Source of the DNA: Nocardioides oceani
Lineage (GTDB): Bacteria; Actinomycetota; Actinomycetes; Propionibacteriales; Nocardioidaceae
Reading direction: 5' to 3'
Length of the DNA stretch: 64,000 nucleotides
NCBI RefSeq assembly: GCF_030412965.1
Contig: NZ_JAUHJQ010000002.1
Span: forward strand, 372,001 to 436,000
Shown here: positions 19,223 to 28,118 of the stretch, piece after piece
Position numbering within the stretch: position 1 is the first letter of the stretch
Layout: each line of letters opens with the position of its first letter
The notes under the pieces: generated by a model
Databases searched by the model: none
Told to the model about the DNA's origin: nothing
Seen by the model: the letters and a program-made list of their open reading frames with translations, nothing else
Made by a program: the position numbers and the translations under genes

Positions 19223-20659
19223 TCAGGCGACCATGACCCGGCCGGTACGTCGCCGGGCGGCCCCGGCCGGCCGGTCCCGGACGACCGCCCAGGCGGCGGC
19301 GAGCCGGCGGACGGCCTCCTCGAGCTCGGCCACCGGCCGCGTCCACGGCACCCGCACGAACCGGTCGAGCCCGCCGGAGACCGCGAAGACCGGCCCCGGC
19401 GCGACGATCACGCCGCGCAGCTCGGCCTCGGCGACGACGGCGGTCCCGAGCGGTCCGGGCAGCTCGCACCACACGGCCAGGCCGCCGCCGGGCAGCCGGA
19501 AGCGCCACTCCGGGAGGTGCTCGGCCAGGGCGGCCGCCAGGGCCGCGCGCTGCTCGCGCAGGCGGGTGAGCTGGTCGGGGAGGGCCGGGCCGTCGGCCAG
19601 CAGTCGCGCCAGCACCAGCTGCTCGAGCACCGGCGCGCCGAGGTCCATCGCCACCCGCGCCTCGGTCAGGTCGGCCATCCGCTCGTGCGGCGCGCGGATC
19701 CAGCCCAGGCGCAGCCCGCCCCAGAAGCTCTTGCTCGCGCTGCCGATGGTGATCGTCCCCGGCGCGTGCGCGGCGAACGGCAGCGGCATCTCCTGCCCGT
19801 CGAGCGCCAGCGCCTGGTGCGCCTCGTCGACCACCGCGACCGTGCCCGCCCGCCGCAGGTGCGCGGCGTACGCCTCGCGCTGGGCGTCGCTCATCAGGTG
19901 CCCGGTCGGGTTCTGGAAGTCCGGGACGAGGTAGGCCAGCGCCGGCCGGGCCTGCTGCAGCACCGACCCGACCGCGTCGAGGTCCCAGCCGTCGGGGTCG
20001 ACCGGCGCCTCGACCAGGCGCGCGCCGGTGCGCCGCAGCGCCTGGGTGGCGTTGGGGTAGACCGGCGACTCGACGAGCGCGCGCCGGCCGGGCCCGGCGA
20101 ACGCCGCGGCCACGATGCCGGCGGCGCTGAGCGCGCCCGGGGTGACCATCACCTGGGCCGGGTCGGTCGGCAGCCCGCGCCGCTCGTACGCCGCCGCGAC
20201 CTGCGCCTGCAGCCCGGGCAGCCCTGCGGGGAAGTAGCCGTGGCCGCCGAGGTACGCCGGCAGCTCGGCCACCGCCTCGGCGTACGCCGCCGCCAGGCCG
20301 GCCGGCGCGGACGCGGCCGCGCAGTTGAGGTCGATGGCCGCCTCGTCCTCGGGCCGGGGGAGCAGCGCCCGGTCGTGGGACCGCGCCCGCCCGCCGGGCA
20401 CCCGGGTGAAGGTCCCGGCACCTCGGCGCGCCTCGGCGTAGCCGCCCTCGCGCAACGCGGCGTACGCCCGGGTCACCGTGGTGCGCGAGACGCCCAGGGC
20501 CTGGGTCAGCTCGCGCTCGCTCGGGAGCCGGGTGCCGAGGGGGATCCGCCCGTCGCCGATGAGGAGGGTGAGGGCGTCGGCGAGGCCGGCGTAGGCCGGG
20601 GTGCGCGGGAAGTCCGCGACCAGGGTGGCCACCCGGGCCGCGCTGATGGACTGCTGCAT
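19223..20659 (-). CDS. MocR-type (GntR-HTH + aminotransferase) regulator, YczR-like
   Basis: 478 aa. The N-terminal winged helix ([45 protein letters not shown]; key motif [18 protein letters not shown]) is fused to a class I aminotransferase domain with [12 protein letters not shown] and the PLP-Lys motif [18 protein letters not shown] 20659 (MQQSISAAR) is preferred over an ATG 42 bp upstream, which would lie inside the operator. It is divergent from a YczE-family gene, the arrangement known for YczR regulators, so it probably controls that gene through the palindrome between them. Confidence 0.9.
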   Translation of the reverse strand: MQQSISAARVATLVADFPRTPAYAGLADALTLLIGDGRIPLGTRLPSERELTQALGVSRTTVTRAYAALREGGYAEARRGAGTFTRVPGGRARSHDRALLPRPEDEAAIDLNCAAASAPAGLAAAYAEAVAELPAYLGGHGYFPAGLPGLQAQVAAAYERRGLPTDPAQVMVTPGALSAAGIVAAAFAGPGRRALVESPVYPNATQALRRTGARLVEAPVDPDGWDLDAVGSVLQQARPALAYLVPDFQNPTGHLMSDAQREAYAAHLRRAGTVAVVDEAHQALALDGQEMPLPFAAHAPGTITIGSASKSFWGGLRLGWIRAPHERMADLTEARVAMDLGAPVLEQLVLARLLADGPALPDQLTRLREQRAALAAALAEHLPEWRFRLPGGGLAVWCELPGPLGTAVVAEAELRGVIVAPGPVFAVSGGLDRFVRVPWTRPVAELEEAVRRLAAAWAVVRDRPAGAARRRTGRVMVA

Positions 20660-20676
20660 GCAGGCCACTGTCCCAC

Positions 20677-20703
20677 GATTGGCTATTGGGCGGCAGTCCA
20701 ATC
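20677..20703. promoter_or_regulatory. candidate MocR/YczR operator
   Basis: Palindromic half-sites GATTGG (20677-20682) and CCAATC (20698-20703) with an internal ATTGG (20685-20689) lie in the 61-bp gap between the divergent regulator and yczE. Direct plus inverted ATTGG elements are the kind of site bound by MocR dimers. Confidence 0.6.
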
Positions 20704-20720
20704 TGGCGGATGGTGGTCAC

Positions 20721-21383
20721 GTGACCGCCCTCGCCTCCCCGCCCGCCCTCGCCGACCTCGGCCCGCTCGCGCAGCTGCGCGCCGGCCGGATGCCCCGCCG
20801 GCTGGTGCAGCTGTCCGTCGGGCTCGTGCTGTACGGCGTCTCGCTCGGGCTGATGGTGCGCTCCGGGCTCGGCGTCGCGCCGTGGGACGTCCTGCACTCG
20901 GGCCTGATCCGCCACGTGCCGATCACGCTGGGCCAGGCCGTCGTGGGGATGAGCTTCGTGGTGCTGCTGCTGTGGATCCCGCTGCGCGAGGTGCCCGGCC
21001 TCGGCACGATCGCCAACGCGCTCGTGGTCGGGCTGGCCGCCGACGCCACCCTGTGGCTGCTCGACCCGCCCGACGCGGTCCTCCTGCGGCTGGCGCTGGT
21101 GGTCGGCGGCGTCGCGCTGTGCGGGTACGCCGGGGCGATGTACATCGGCGCGCAGCTCGGCCGCGGGCCGCGCGACGGGCTGATGACCGGCCTGGCGCGA
21201 CGTACCGGCCGGTCCCTGCGCCTGGTCCGCACCGGCATCGAGGTCGTCGTCGTCCTCGCCGGCCTGGCCCTCGGCGGCGCGCTCGGCCTCGGCACGGTGC
21301 TCTACGCGCTCGCCATCGGTCCGCTCACCCAGGCCTGGCTGCCCGCCTGGACCGTGGAGCTGGGGCGCACCGAGCCGGTGTGA
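20721..21383 (+). CDS. yczE: YczE/YitT-type membrane protein
   Basis: 220 aa from GTG 20721, four to six hydrophobic segments. RLVQLSVGLVLYGVSLGLMVRSGLGVAPWDVLH and the later ARRTGRSLRLVRTGIEVVVV region match YczE/YyaS/YitT proteins (key motif SGLGVAPWDVL). Its biochemical function is not known; a transport role is assumed in the family. The gene is divergent from, and probably controlled by, the adjacent MocR regulator. Downstream lies a palindromic repeat. Confidence 0.85.
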   Translation: MTALASPPALADLGPLAQLRAGRMPRRLVQLSVGLVLYGVSLGLMVRSGLGVAPWDVLHSGLIRHVPITLGQAVVGMSFVVLLLWIPLREVPGLGTIANALVVGLAADATLWLLDPPDAVLLRLALVVGGVALCGYAGAMYIGAQLGRGPRDGLMTGLARRTGRSLRLVRTGIEVVVVLAGLALGGALGLGTVLYALAIGPLTQAWLPAWTVELGRTEPV

Positions 21384-21387
21384 AGCG

Positions 21388-21480
21388 TCCTTGGGGTCGC
21401 TCCACACGCGTCCTGACGCGTGTGCAGCGACCATGTGGTCGCTGGAGAGGGCTCGCGGCGACCGTCGGGGCCGGCCGGTG
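21388..21480 (-). repeat. diverged copy of the 8.4-kb intergenic repeat, opposite orientation
   Basis: The reverse complement shares GAGCCCTCTCCAGCGAC, then CGCTGCACACG...CGTGTGNAGCG with the 109-bp repeats at 8442 and 8589. On the + strand GTCGCTCCACACGCGT and ACGCGTGTGCAGCGAC form a 16-bp stem with one mismatch. It separates the convergent yczE and methyltransferase genes and could act as a bidirectional terminator. Confidence 0.7.
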
Positions 21481-21485
21481 AGCGG

Positions 21486-22055
21486 CTAGCGCTTGGTCGC
21501 GATCAGCGTGGAGGCGTCGGAGGCGACCATGACCTCGACGGAGGTGAACCGCTCGTCGGTGAGCCACTGCTCCCGCAGGGTGTCGACACGGCCGTCGGTG
21601 ACCGGCGGCCACATCTCGCAGGGGGTGAAGTCGTCGAGCACGACGATGCCGCCCTCCTCGACGAGGTCCGCGACGGCGTCGACGCCGACCTCGGTGGGCT
21701 CGCCGGAGTCGAGGAAGAGCAGCGAGAAGGGGCCCTTGTCGAGCAGCGTCGACCAGTCGGCCGAGAGCACCTCGACCTGGGGGTCGTCGGCAAAGATCTC
21801 GGCGGCCGCGCCGGCGAGCCGGGCGTCGAGCTCGGCGGTGACGATGCGGGTGGCCCGGTCGCGGACCCCCGAGCGCAGCCAGGCGGTGCCGACGCCGCAG
21901 CCGGTGCCGAACTCCGCCATGGTCCCGCCGCGGGTCGCGGCGAGGGTGGCCAGCAGGCGCCCGGTCTCGTTGCGGCAGAACGAGACGTAGCCGGAGCGCC
22001 GCGAGACCGCGAACGCACGGGACACCACGTCGGGGAGGTCGGGCGGCGCGCTCAT
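21486..22055 (-). CDS. class I SAM-dependent O-methyltransferase
   Basis: 189 aa. Motif [15 protein letters not shown] binds [14 protein letters not shown] (acidic residue for the ribose) and [13 protein letters not shown] follow, then a [14 protein letters not shown] segment with paired Asp residues typical of the cation-dependent O-methyltransferase (Methyltransf_24) fold. The methyl acceptor is unknown. ATG 22055 (MSAPPDLPD). The next feature upstream is the leuB leader, transcribed the other way. Confidence 0.88.
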   Translation of the reverse strand: MSAPPDLPDVVSRAFAVSRRSGYVSFCRNETGRLLATLAATRGGTMAEFGTGCGVGTAWLRSGVRDRATRIVTAELDARLAGAAAEIFADDPQVEVLSADWSTLLDKGPFSLLFLDSGEPTEVGVDAVADLVEEGGIVVLDDFTPCEMWPPVTDGRVDTLREQWLTDERFTSVEVMVASDASTLIATKR

Positions 22056-22156
22056 GCCGGGGAGTCTCCCATCCCGGGACGGATGTCTCGGATCGCGGAC
22101 GGTTCGGTGAAACCAGTGGTGCGGGGCCGACGCGGCGGCGTAGGTTCGTCGCCATC

Positions 22157-22207
22157 ATGCGGAGCGTCTTCGTACTCATCGAGCGCCGCGGCGAGGCCCA
22201 GCAGTAA
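22157..22207 (+). CDS. candidate 16-codon leader peptide upstream of leuB
   Basis: [19 protein letters not shown] 22157, with TAGGTT at 22141-22146. Val-Phe-Val-Leu-Ile codons sit directly before RNA that can pair in alternative ways. Strand 1, CCGCGGCGAGG (22186-22196), overlaps codons 10-14. Strand 2 (22227-22240) pairs either with strand 1 or with strand 3, CCACCGCGGCG (22316-22326). A further stem, GTGAGGCCC (22218-22226) with GGGCCTCAC (22255-22263), competes with the strand 1-2 stem. No T tract follows, so any control would be translational or Rho-dependent. I know of no described element of this exact form; a role in branched-chain control is inferred from codons and position. Confidence 0.6.
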   Translation: MRSVFVLIERRGEAQQ

Positions 22208-22326
22208 CCACTGCCACGTGAGGCCCCCTCGCCGCGGTGGTCGGCGTTGCTCCCGGGCCTCACTCCTCGCACCACCTGCCGCTCGCCCCGACGAGCGAGC
22301 AGCAGCCCGAAGACGCCACCGCGGCG
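22186..22326 (+). promoter_or_regulatory. mutually exclusive stems in the leuB leader RNA
   Basis: Three GC-rich segments can form either an 11-bp stem 1-2 (22186-22196 with 22227-22237) or an 11-bp stem 2-3 (22230-22240 with 22316-22326). Both are perfect by inspection. The 22327-22461 remainder contains no further ORF I can support. Confidence 0.55.
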
Positions 22327-22461
22327 GATCAGCCCCAGCACGTGCGCGATCCGCATCCCTGTCGGTCCTCGGCCCACGCGACCCGTGCGGCCGTCGTTCC
22401 TCCGCGGGGCGTCCTCGGACGTTCGACCCGAGACGACACCCAGACCGCAAGGAGACGACCG

Positions 22462-22587
22462 ATGTACGACATGTATCCCGAGTGGGGACCCGCGAGCCAC
22501 GACCCGGAGAACCCGCGCAGCCACGAGGCCGTGCAGCGCTCTCTCGACCTGCGGGACAACGGCGGCCAGCGCCCCGACGACAACTAA
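22462..22587 (+). CDS. 41-aa acidic protein of unknown function
   Basis: ATG 22462 with a strong RBS, CAAGGAGACGACC. The product begins [18 protein letters not shown], is rich in Asp, Glu, Pro and Asn, and ends GGQRPDDN; it has no hydrophobic segment. The RBS, the position 11 bp before leuB, and the unusual Tyr/Trp-containing composition argue that it is translated. I recall short actinobacterial proteins of this kind, but no function is known to me. It could be a co-regulated small protein of the leuB transcript. Confidence 0.6.
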   Translation: MYDMYPEWGPASHDPENPRSHEAVQRSLDLRDNGGQRPDDN

Positions 22588-22598
22588 CGTCCGGCCCC

Positions 22599-23687
22599 AT
22601 GACCACCCACACCACCAGCCCCACTGGCACGGTCCGTCTCGCCGTCATCCCCGGCGACGGCATCGGCCCGGAGGTCACCGCCGAGGCCCTCAAGGTCCTC
22701 GAGGTCGCCTCGCCCGCCGGCGTGAAGTTCGAGCAGACCCGCTACGACCTCGGCGCCGAGCGCTACCTCGCGACCGGCGAGGTGCTCCCGGACTCGGTGC
22801 TGGCGGAGGTCCGCGACCACGACGCGATCCTGCTCGGCGCCGTGGGTGGCAAGCCGAACGACCCGAACCTGCCCCCGGGCATCCTCGAGCGCGGGCTGCT
22901 GCTGCGGCTGCGCTTCGAGCTCGACCACTACGTCAACCTGCGTCCGTCGCGCATCTTCCCCGGCAGCGTCTCCCCGCTGTCGGAGGCCGTGACCGGTCGC
23001 GGCGAGGTGGACTTCGTGGTCGTCCGCGAGGGCACCGAGGGCCCCTACACCGGCAACGGCGGCGCCCTGCGGGTCGGCACCCCGCACGAGGTCGCCACCG
23101 AGGTGTCGGTCAACACGGCGTACGGCGTGGAGCGGGTCGTCCGCGACGCGTTCGCGCGCGCCGAGCGCCGGCCCCGCAAGAAGCTCACCCTGGTCCACAA
23201 GACCAACGTCCTGGTCAACGCCGGGTCGGTGTGGTGGCGGCTGTTCGAGCAGGTCGCCGCCGAGCACCCCGACGTGACCACGGACTACATGCACATCGAC
23301 GCGGCGATGATCCACCTGACCACCGACCCGCAGCGCTTCGACGTGATCGTCACCGACAACCTCTTCGGCGACATCATCACCGACCTCGCCGCCGCCATCA
23401 CCGGCGGCATCGGCCTCGCGGCGTCCGGCAACGTCAACCCCGACCGGACCGCCCCGAGCATGTTCGAGCCGGTCCACGGCTCGGCGCCCGACATCGCCGG
23501 CCAGCAGAAGGCCGACCCGACCGCGGCGATCCTCTCGGCCTCGCTGCTGCTCGACCACCTCGGCCACGCCGACGCCGCCGCGGTCATCGAGGCCGCGGTC
23601 GTCGCCGACCTCGCCGGGCGCGAGCCGGGCACCGTCCGGAGCACCTCGGAGGTCGGCGACGCGGTCGCCGCGCGAGTAGCCGGCTGA
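22599..23687 (+). CDS. leuB: 3-isopropylmalate dehydrogenase
   Basis: 362 aa. Leucine pathway oxidative decarboxylation of 3-isopropylmalate, NAD- and Mg-dependent. Seen: [16 protein letters not shown] at the N-terminus, the substrate-Arg block [32 protein letters not shown], the catalytic Lys in LVHKTNVL, metal Asp residues in [18 protein letters not shown], and [14 protein letters not shown]. Length fits the actinobacterial type. It follows the 41-aa ORF by 11 bp and probably shares the leader described upstream. A bulged hairpin (23692-23719) lies right after the stop. Confidence 0.97.
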   Translation: MTTHTTSPTGTVRLAVIPGDGIGPEVTAEALKVLEVASPAGVKFEQTRYDLGAERYLATGEVLPDSVLAEVRDHDAILLGAVGGKPNDPNLPPGILERGLLLRLRFELDHYVNLRPSRIFPGSVSPLSEAVTGRGEVDFVVVREGTEGPYTGNGGALRVGTPHEVATEVSVNTAYGVERVVRDAFARAERRPRKKLTLVHKTNVLVNAGSVWWRLFEQVAAEHPDVTTDYMHIDAAMIHLTTDPQRFDVIVTDNLFGDIITDLAAAITGGIGLAASGNVNPDRTAPSMFEPVHGSAPDIAGQQKADPTAAILSASLLLDHLGHADAAAVIEAAVVADLAGREPGTVRSTSEVGDAVAARVAG

Positions 23688-23691
23688 CCGC

Positions 23692-23719
23692 CCGGCCGAG
23701 CGCACCGAGCTCGGGCCGG
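23692..23719 (+). terminator. hairpin after leuB
   Basis: CCGGCCGAGC (23692-23701) against GCTCGGGCCGG (23709-23719): a stem with one bulge and no T run. Weak evidence for termination between leuB and ilvE; ilvE has its own TACCGT hexamer. Confidence 0.4.
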
Positions 23720-23782
23720 CGGTCCCGACGTACCCGACCCGGCCCCACCGGCCCGAGCAACCCGAGGACTACCGTGAGCCCC

Positions 23783-24868
23783 ATGCAGATCCGCACGACC
23801 CGCAACGAGAACCCCGTCGCCGAGGACCGGCTGGCCCAGATCCTGGCCGACCCGGGCTTCGGGAACCACTTCACCGACCACATGCTCACGGTCGAGTGGA
23901 CGCCCGACGCGGGCTGGCACGACGCGCGGATCGAGCCGTACGGACCGCTCAGCCTCGACCCGGCGACCGCGGTCCTGCACTACGCGCAGGAGACCTTCGA
24001 GGGGATGAAGGCCTACCGGCACGCCGACGGGTCGGTGTGGTCGTTCCGGCCCGAGGAGAACGCCCGCCGGATGGTGCGCTCCAGCCACCGGCTCGCCCTG
24101 CCGGTGCTCGAGGTCGAGGACTTCCTCCAGGCCGTCGACGAGCTCGTCCGCGTCGACGAGCGCTGGGTGCCCACCACCACCGACCCGGGCGCGGGGGAGA
24201 AGAGCCTGTACCTGCGGCCGTTCATGTTCGCGTCGGAGAAGTTCCTCGGCGTGCGGCCCTCCCAGCACGTGACGTTCATGGTGATCGCCAGCCCGGCCGG
24301 CTCCTACTTCAAGGGCGGGGTCAAGCCGGTCACGCTGTGGCTCACCGAGGAGTACACCCGCGCCGGCCGCGGCGGCATGGGCGCGGCCAAGACGGGCGGC
24401 AACTACGCCAGCTCCCTGGTCGCCCAGCAGGAGGCCATCGCCCAGGGCTGCGACCAGGTCGTCTTCCTCGACGCCCAGGAGGGGCGGTACGTCGAGGAGC
24501 TCGGCGGCATGAACATGTACTTCGTCCACGACGACGGCCACATCGTCACCCCCGCGACCGGGACGATCCTCGAGGGGATCACCCGCGCCAGCATCATCGA
24601 GCTGGCCGGCAAGCTCGGCCACACGGTCGAGGAGCGCCGCTTCTCCATCGACGAGTGGCGCGACGGCGTCACCAGCGGGGCGATCCGAGAGGTCTTCGCC
24701 TGCGGCACCGCCGCGGTCGTCACCCCGGTCGGCAGCCTCAAGTGGGAGGGCGGCGAGGTGCCGGCCCCGCCGGAGACCGAGCTGACCATGAAGCTGCGCC
24801 AGGAGCTGGTCGACATCCAGCTCGGCCGCGCCGAGGACACCTTCGGCTGGATGCACCGCATCCTCTGA
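23783..24868 (+). CDS. ilvE: branched-chain amino acid aminotransferase
   Basis: 361 aa, class IV (fold type IV) PLP enzyme performing the last step of Val, Leu and Ile synthesis. Seen: HYAQETFEGMKAYR, SLYLRPFMFASEKFLGV, the PLP-Lys motif AAKTGGNYASSL, ELGGMNMYFV and EVFACGTAAVVTPVG. The ATG at 23783 lies 7 nt after TACCGT (23770-23775), the leaderless pattern; an in-frame GTG at 23774 overlaps that hexamer and is less likely. No leader peptide is visible in front of it. Confidence 0.97.
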   Translation: MQIRTTRNENPVAEDRLAQILADPGFGNHFTDHMLTVEWTPDAGWHDARIEPYGPLSLDPATAVLHYAQETFEGMKAYRHADGSVWSFRPEENARRMVRSSHRLALPVLEVEDFLQAVDELVRVDERWVPTTTDPGAGEKSLYLRPFMFASEKFLGVRPSQHVTFMVIASPAGSYFKGGVKPVTLWLTEEYTRAGRGGMGAAKTGGNYASSLVAQQEAIAQGCDQVVFLDAQEGRYVEELGGMNMYFVHDDGHIVTPATGTILEGITRASIIELAGKLGHTVEERRFSIDEWRDGVTSGAIREVFACGTAAVVTPVGSLKWEGGEVPAPPETELTMKLRQELVDIQLGRAEDTFGWMHRIL

Positions 24869-24891
24869 GACCCCTGCCCGCATCGGGCAAG

Positions 24892-24910
24892 GGAGGTTAC
24901 CCTTACCTAA
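24892..24910 (+). promoter_or_regulatory. IdeR/DmdR (DtxR-family) iron box 1
   Basis: GGAGGTTACCCTTACCTAA; the reverse strand reads TTAGGTAAGGGTAACCTCC, close to the 19-bp DtxR/IdeR consensus (TTAGGTTAGSCTAACCTAA). It lies 46 bp before the first permease gene of the siderophore importer, so iron-replete repression is expected. Confidence 0.85.
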
Positions 24911-24955
24911 GTACGTCGCGCACCGGGCGCGACCGATCGGGTGAGGGGGCCGCGC

Positions 24956-26038
24956 GTGAGCGCCGTGCTGGACACCGACACCGCGGCCGGACCCGCGGCA
25001 CCCGGCGGCCCCGTCGGCCGGGTCCGCCCGGGCGCACCGGCCGCGCTGCGCGGCCTGCTCGCCCTGGCGCTCCTCGTGGTGGGCCTGCTCGCGGTGTCGC
25101 TGGCCAGCCTGATGTGGGGCGCCCGCGACGTGGCGCCCGGTGCGGTCTGGGACGCGCTCGTCTCGCCGGTCACCGGCGACAACGACCACCTCGTCGTGCG
25201 CGACCTGCGCGTGCCGCGGACGCTCATCGGCCTGGTCGGCGGCGCCGCGCTCGGCGCCGCGGGCGCGCTGATGCAGGGCGTGACGCGCAACCCGATCGCC
25301 GATCCCGGGCTGCTCGGCATCAACTCCGGCGCCTCGCTCGCGGTCATCGTGGCGATCGCCGGGCTGGGCGTCACCTCGACCGCCGGCTACCTGTGGTTCG
25401 CCTTCGCCGGGGCGGCCGTCGCCGCCGTGGTGGTGTACGGCGCGGCGTCGCTGGGCTGGGAGGGCGTCACGCCGGTCAAGCTCGCCCTGGTCGGCGCGGC
25501 CTTCACCGCCACCTGCACCTCGGTGATCACGGTCGTCCTGCTCACCGACACCCGGACGCTGGGGGAGTACCGCTTCTGGCAGGTCGGCTCGCTCGCCAAC
25601 CGCCCCCTCGACGTGCTCGGGACCGTGCTGCCGTTCGTGGTCGTCGGCCTGGCGCTGGCGCTCGCCGCCGGCCGGGTGCTCAACGCGCTCGCGCTCGGTG
25701 ACGACGTGGCGCGGGGCCTCGGCCAGGACGTCACCCGCGGCCGGCTCCTCGTCGTCGCCGCGGTCGTGCTCCTCTGCGGGTCGGCGGTCTCCCTCGTCGG
25801 CCCGATCGCCTTCATCGGCCTGGTCGTCCCGCACGTCGCCCGCGCGGTGGTCGGCCCCGACTACCGGTGGATCGTCGCGCTGTCGATGCTGCTCGGGCCG
25901 GTCCTGCTGCTCGCCGCCGACGTCGCCGGCCGCCTGGTCGCCCGGCCCTCCGAGCTCGAGGCGGGCCTGGTCGTGGCCGTCCTCGGTGCGCCGGTCCTCA
26001 TCGCGCTCGTGCGCCGCTCCCGGGCGGTCGCCGCGTGA
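24956..26038 (+). CDS. iron-siderophore ABC transporter permease (FecCD type), subunit 1
   Basis: 360 aa, about nine to ten membrane helices. FecCD hallmarks: LRVPRTLIGLVGGAALGAAGALMQGVTRNPIADPGLLGI (key motif GAxMQGxTRNPIADPGLLG), VGSLANRP, and VGPIAFIGLVVPHVAR near the end, the contact region for the ATPase. GTG 24956 is preferred because GAGGGGG precedes it by 6 nt; GTG 24941 in the same frame is possible. Under iron box 1 and first in a four-gene import operon. The stop overlaps the next start by 4 nt (GTGA). Confidence 0.92.
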   Translation: MSAVLDTDTAAGPAAPGGPVGRVRPGAPAALRGLLALALLVVGLLAVSLASLMWGARDVAPGAVWDALVSPVTGDNDHLVVRDLRVPRTLIGLVGGAALGAAGALMQGVTRNPIADPGLLGINSGASLAVIVAIAGLGVTSTAGYLWFAFAGAAVAAVVVYGAASLGWEGVTPVKLALVGAAFTATCTSVITVVLLTDTRTLGEYRFWQVGSLANRPLDVLGTVLPFVVVGLALALAAGRVLNALALGDDVARGLGQDVTRGRLLVVAAVVLLCGSAVSLVGPIAFIGLVVPHVARAVVGPDYRWIVALSMLLGPVLLLAADVAGRLVARPSELEAGLVVAVLGAPVLIALVRRSRAVAA

Positions 26039-27123
26039 GCGCGCCGACGCTCGCGCCCGAGGCCGACCGGGCGGCGCGCGAGGCCCGCCAGGCGGTCGCC
26101 GGCGAGGGCCTGCGCACGACGCGCCGCCGCCGGCACCGCCGCCGCCTCCTGGTCACGGTCGTCCTGGTCGTGCTCGCCGCGGCGCTGTGCGTCACCGCCC
26201 TGATGCTGGGCGACTTCCGGCTCTCCGCCGGCGAGGTCCTCCGCACGCTCGCCGGGGCCGACCAGGGCGCGGCCCGGTTCATCGTGGTGGAGCTGCGGCT
26301 GCCGCGGCTCGTGCTCGGCGTGCTCGTGGGCGTCGCGTTCGGGCTGGCGGGGGCGCTGTTCCAGTCGGTGCTGCGCAACCCGCTGGCCAGCCCCGACGTC
26401 ATCGGCATCTCCCAGGGCGCCAGCACCGGCGCGGTCGTCGCGCTGCTCGCCGTCGGCGCGACCAGCGGGTACGTCGTACCCCTCTCCGCGCTGGCCGGCG
26501 GCGCCCTCGTCGGGCTGCTGCTGTACGCCGTGGCGTGGCGCGGCGGGATGACCGGTCACCGCTTCGTGCTGGCCGGCATCGGCGTCGCCTACGTCTGCAC
26601 GAGCGTCATCGGCTACCTCCTGACCCGCAACGACGTGAAGGAGGCGCAGGTCGCCCTGCTGTGGATGACCGGCAGCCTCGGCCAGGCCGACTGGGCGCTC
26701 GTCCGCACGCTCGCGGTCGCCGTCGCGGTGCTCGTGCCGCTCGTCGCGTGCGTCGCCCGGGGCCTGTCCCTGCTGATGCTCGGTGACGAGCAGGCCGGCA
26801 GCCTCGGGCTGCGGCCGGAGGTGACCCGGGCGTGCGTCGTGGCGCTCGGCGTGGCCCTGGCCTGCGTGGCGACCGCGGCCGCCGGGCCGGTCGCGTTCGT
26901 CGCCCTGACCGCTGCGCCCGTCGCCCGCCGGCTGCTCGGCGACGGCACGCTCGCGCTGGTGCAGTCCGCGCTGGTCGGCGTCGTGCTCGTCGTCGGCGCC
27001 GACGTCGTCGCCCAGCACCTGCTGCCCGCCGACCTCGCCGTCCCCGTCGGGGTCGTCACCGGCGCGGTGGGCGGCCCCTACCTCATCTGGCTGATGGCCA
27101 GTGGCCGCGCCCGGACCGCCTGA
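26035..27123 (+). CDS. iron-siderophore ABC transporter permease (FecCD type), subunit 2
   Basis: 362 aa from GTG 26035, overlapping the previous stop. After a basic, cytoplasmic N-terminus (THRRRHRRRLLV-like; seen as TTRRRRHRRRL), FecCD motifs follow: LRLPRLVLGVLVGVAFGLAGALFQSVLRNPLASPDVIGIS (key residues FQSVLRNPLASPD), MTGSLGQADWAL and AAGPVAFVALTAAPVARRL. It pairs with subunit 1 as a heterodimeric channel for ferri-siderophore. Confidence 0.92.
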   Translation: MSAPTLAPEADRAAREARQAVAGEGLRTTRRRRHRRRLLVTVVLVVLAAALCVTALMLGDFRLSAGEVLRTLAGADQGAARFIVVELRLPRLVLGVLVGVAFGLAGALFQSVLRNPLASPDVIGISQGASTGAVVALLAVGATSGYVVPLSALAGGALVGLLLYAVAWRGGMTGHRFVLAGIGVAYVCTSVIGYLLTRNDVKEAQVALLWMTGSLGQADWALVRTLAVAVAVLVPLVACVARGLSLLMLGDEQAGSLGLRPEVTRACVVALGVALACVATAAAGPVAFVALTAAPVARRLLGDGTLALVQSALVGVVLVVGADVVAQHLLPADLAVPVGVVTGAVGGPYLIWLMASGRARTA

Positions 27124-27146
27124 TGGCGCCGACCGAAGGAGATCCC

Positions 27147-28055
27147 GTGAGCCTCGTCGCCGAACGACCCACCGACCTGCGAACCATCACCGACCGGCTG
27201 CCCGCGGAGGCGCTGCAGCACCACGAGCCGGTGAGCCTCGTCGCGCGGGGCGTCCACCTGGCCTACGACCAGCGGACCGTCGTGCACGGGGTGGACCTCG
27301 CCGTCCCCGCCGGCGCGGTGACGGTCATCGTCGGGGCCAACGGGTGCGGCAAGTCCACGCTCCTGCGCGGGCTGGGCCGGATCCTCAAGCCGACGGCCGG
27401 CTCGGTCGAGCTCGGCGGGCAGGACCTCCAGCGGATGCGGCCCCGGGACGTCGCCTCCGTGCTCGGGCTGCTGCCGCAGCAGCCGGTCGCCCCGGAGGGC
27501 ATCACCGTCGCCGACCTCGTCGGCCGCGGCCGGCACCCGCACCAGGGGGCGTTCCGCCGCTGGAGCGCCGCCGACGCCGACGCCGTGGCGGTCGCCCTGG
27601 CGCTGACGGACACCCACGAGCTCGCCGGCCGCCGGGTCGAGGAGCTCTCGGGCGGCCAACGCCAGCGCGTCTGGGTCGCGATGATGCTCGCCCAGGACCC
27701 GAGCATCATGCTGCTCGACGAGCCGACGACGTACCTCGACATCGCGCACCAGGTCGACGTGCTCGACCTCCTCGCCGAGCTCAACGAGGAGCGGGGGACG
27801 ACCGTCGTCATGGTGCTGCACGAGCTGAACCTCGCGGCGCGGTACGCCGACCACCTCGTGGTCATGTGCGAGGGCCGCGTGCTGCGCGAGGGCGCGCCGG
27901 GCGAGGTGCTCGACGCCGACTGCGTCCAGGAGGCGTTCGGACTCACCGCCCGGGTCGTGCCCGACCCGGTCACCGGGTCGCCGCTCGTGGTGCCGGTCGG
28001 ACGTCGCGGGGCGCGTGTGGTGGACGTCGCAGACGACGAGGCTGCGTCCATGTAA
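27147..28055 (+). CDS. iron-siderophore ABC transporter ATP-binding protein (FepC type)
   Basis: 302 aa from GTG 27147, which has GAAGGAG 6 nt upstream; an ATG at 27123 in the same frame overlaps the previous stop but lacks an RBS. Walker A GANGCGKST, Q-loop LLPQQPVAPEGITV, signature LSGGQRQRVWVAM, Walker B IMLLDEPTTYLD and H-loop VLHELNLAARYADH. RGRHPHQGAFRRWSAAD is typical of FepC/FecE. It energises the two FecCD permeases. The stop codon overlaps iron box 2. Confidence 0.93.
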   Translation: MSLVAERPTDLRTITDRLPAEALQHHEPVSLVARGVHLAYDQRTVVHGVDLAVPAGAVTVIVGANGCGKSTLLRGLGRILKPTAGSVELGGQDLQRMRPRDVASVLGLLPQQPVAPEGITVADLVGRGRHPHQGAFRRWSAADADAVAVALALTDTHELAGRRVEELSGGQRQRVWVAMMLAQDPSIMLLDEPTTYLDIAHQVDVLDLLAELNEERGTTVVMVLHELNLAARYADHLVVMCEGRVLREGAPGEVLDADCVQEAFGLTARVVPDPVTGSPLVVPVGRRGARVVDVADDEAASM

Positions 28056-28071
28056 GGTGAGCCTCACCTAA
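28053..28071 (+). promoter_or_regulatory. IdeR/DmdR iron box 2
   Basis: TAAGGTGAGCCTCACCTAA, a nearly perfect palindrome (TAAGGTGAG / CTCACCTAA) matching the IdeR/DmdR consensus. It overlaps the ATPase stop codon and lies 48 bp before the binding-protein start, suggesting a second, separately regulated promoter. Confidence 0.88.
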
Positions 28072-28118
28072 ATTCGCCTCGACCGGGCTCGGCCGGTCCC
28101 GCACCACGAGGAGTGGAC

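Noticed and set aside
18809..21481. 890-codon rightward open frame
   Set aside because: It overlaps the ABC-F, MocR and yczE genes on other frames and is Arg/Pro/Gly-rich low-complexity; a GC-skew shadow.
23285..25834. 849-codon leftward frame over leuB, ilvE and the permease
   Set aside because: Shadow of three well-supported genes; no recognisable domain.
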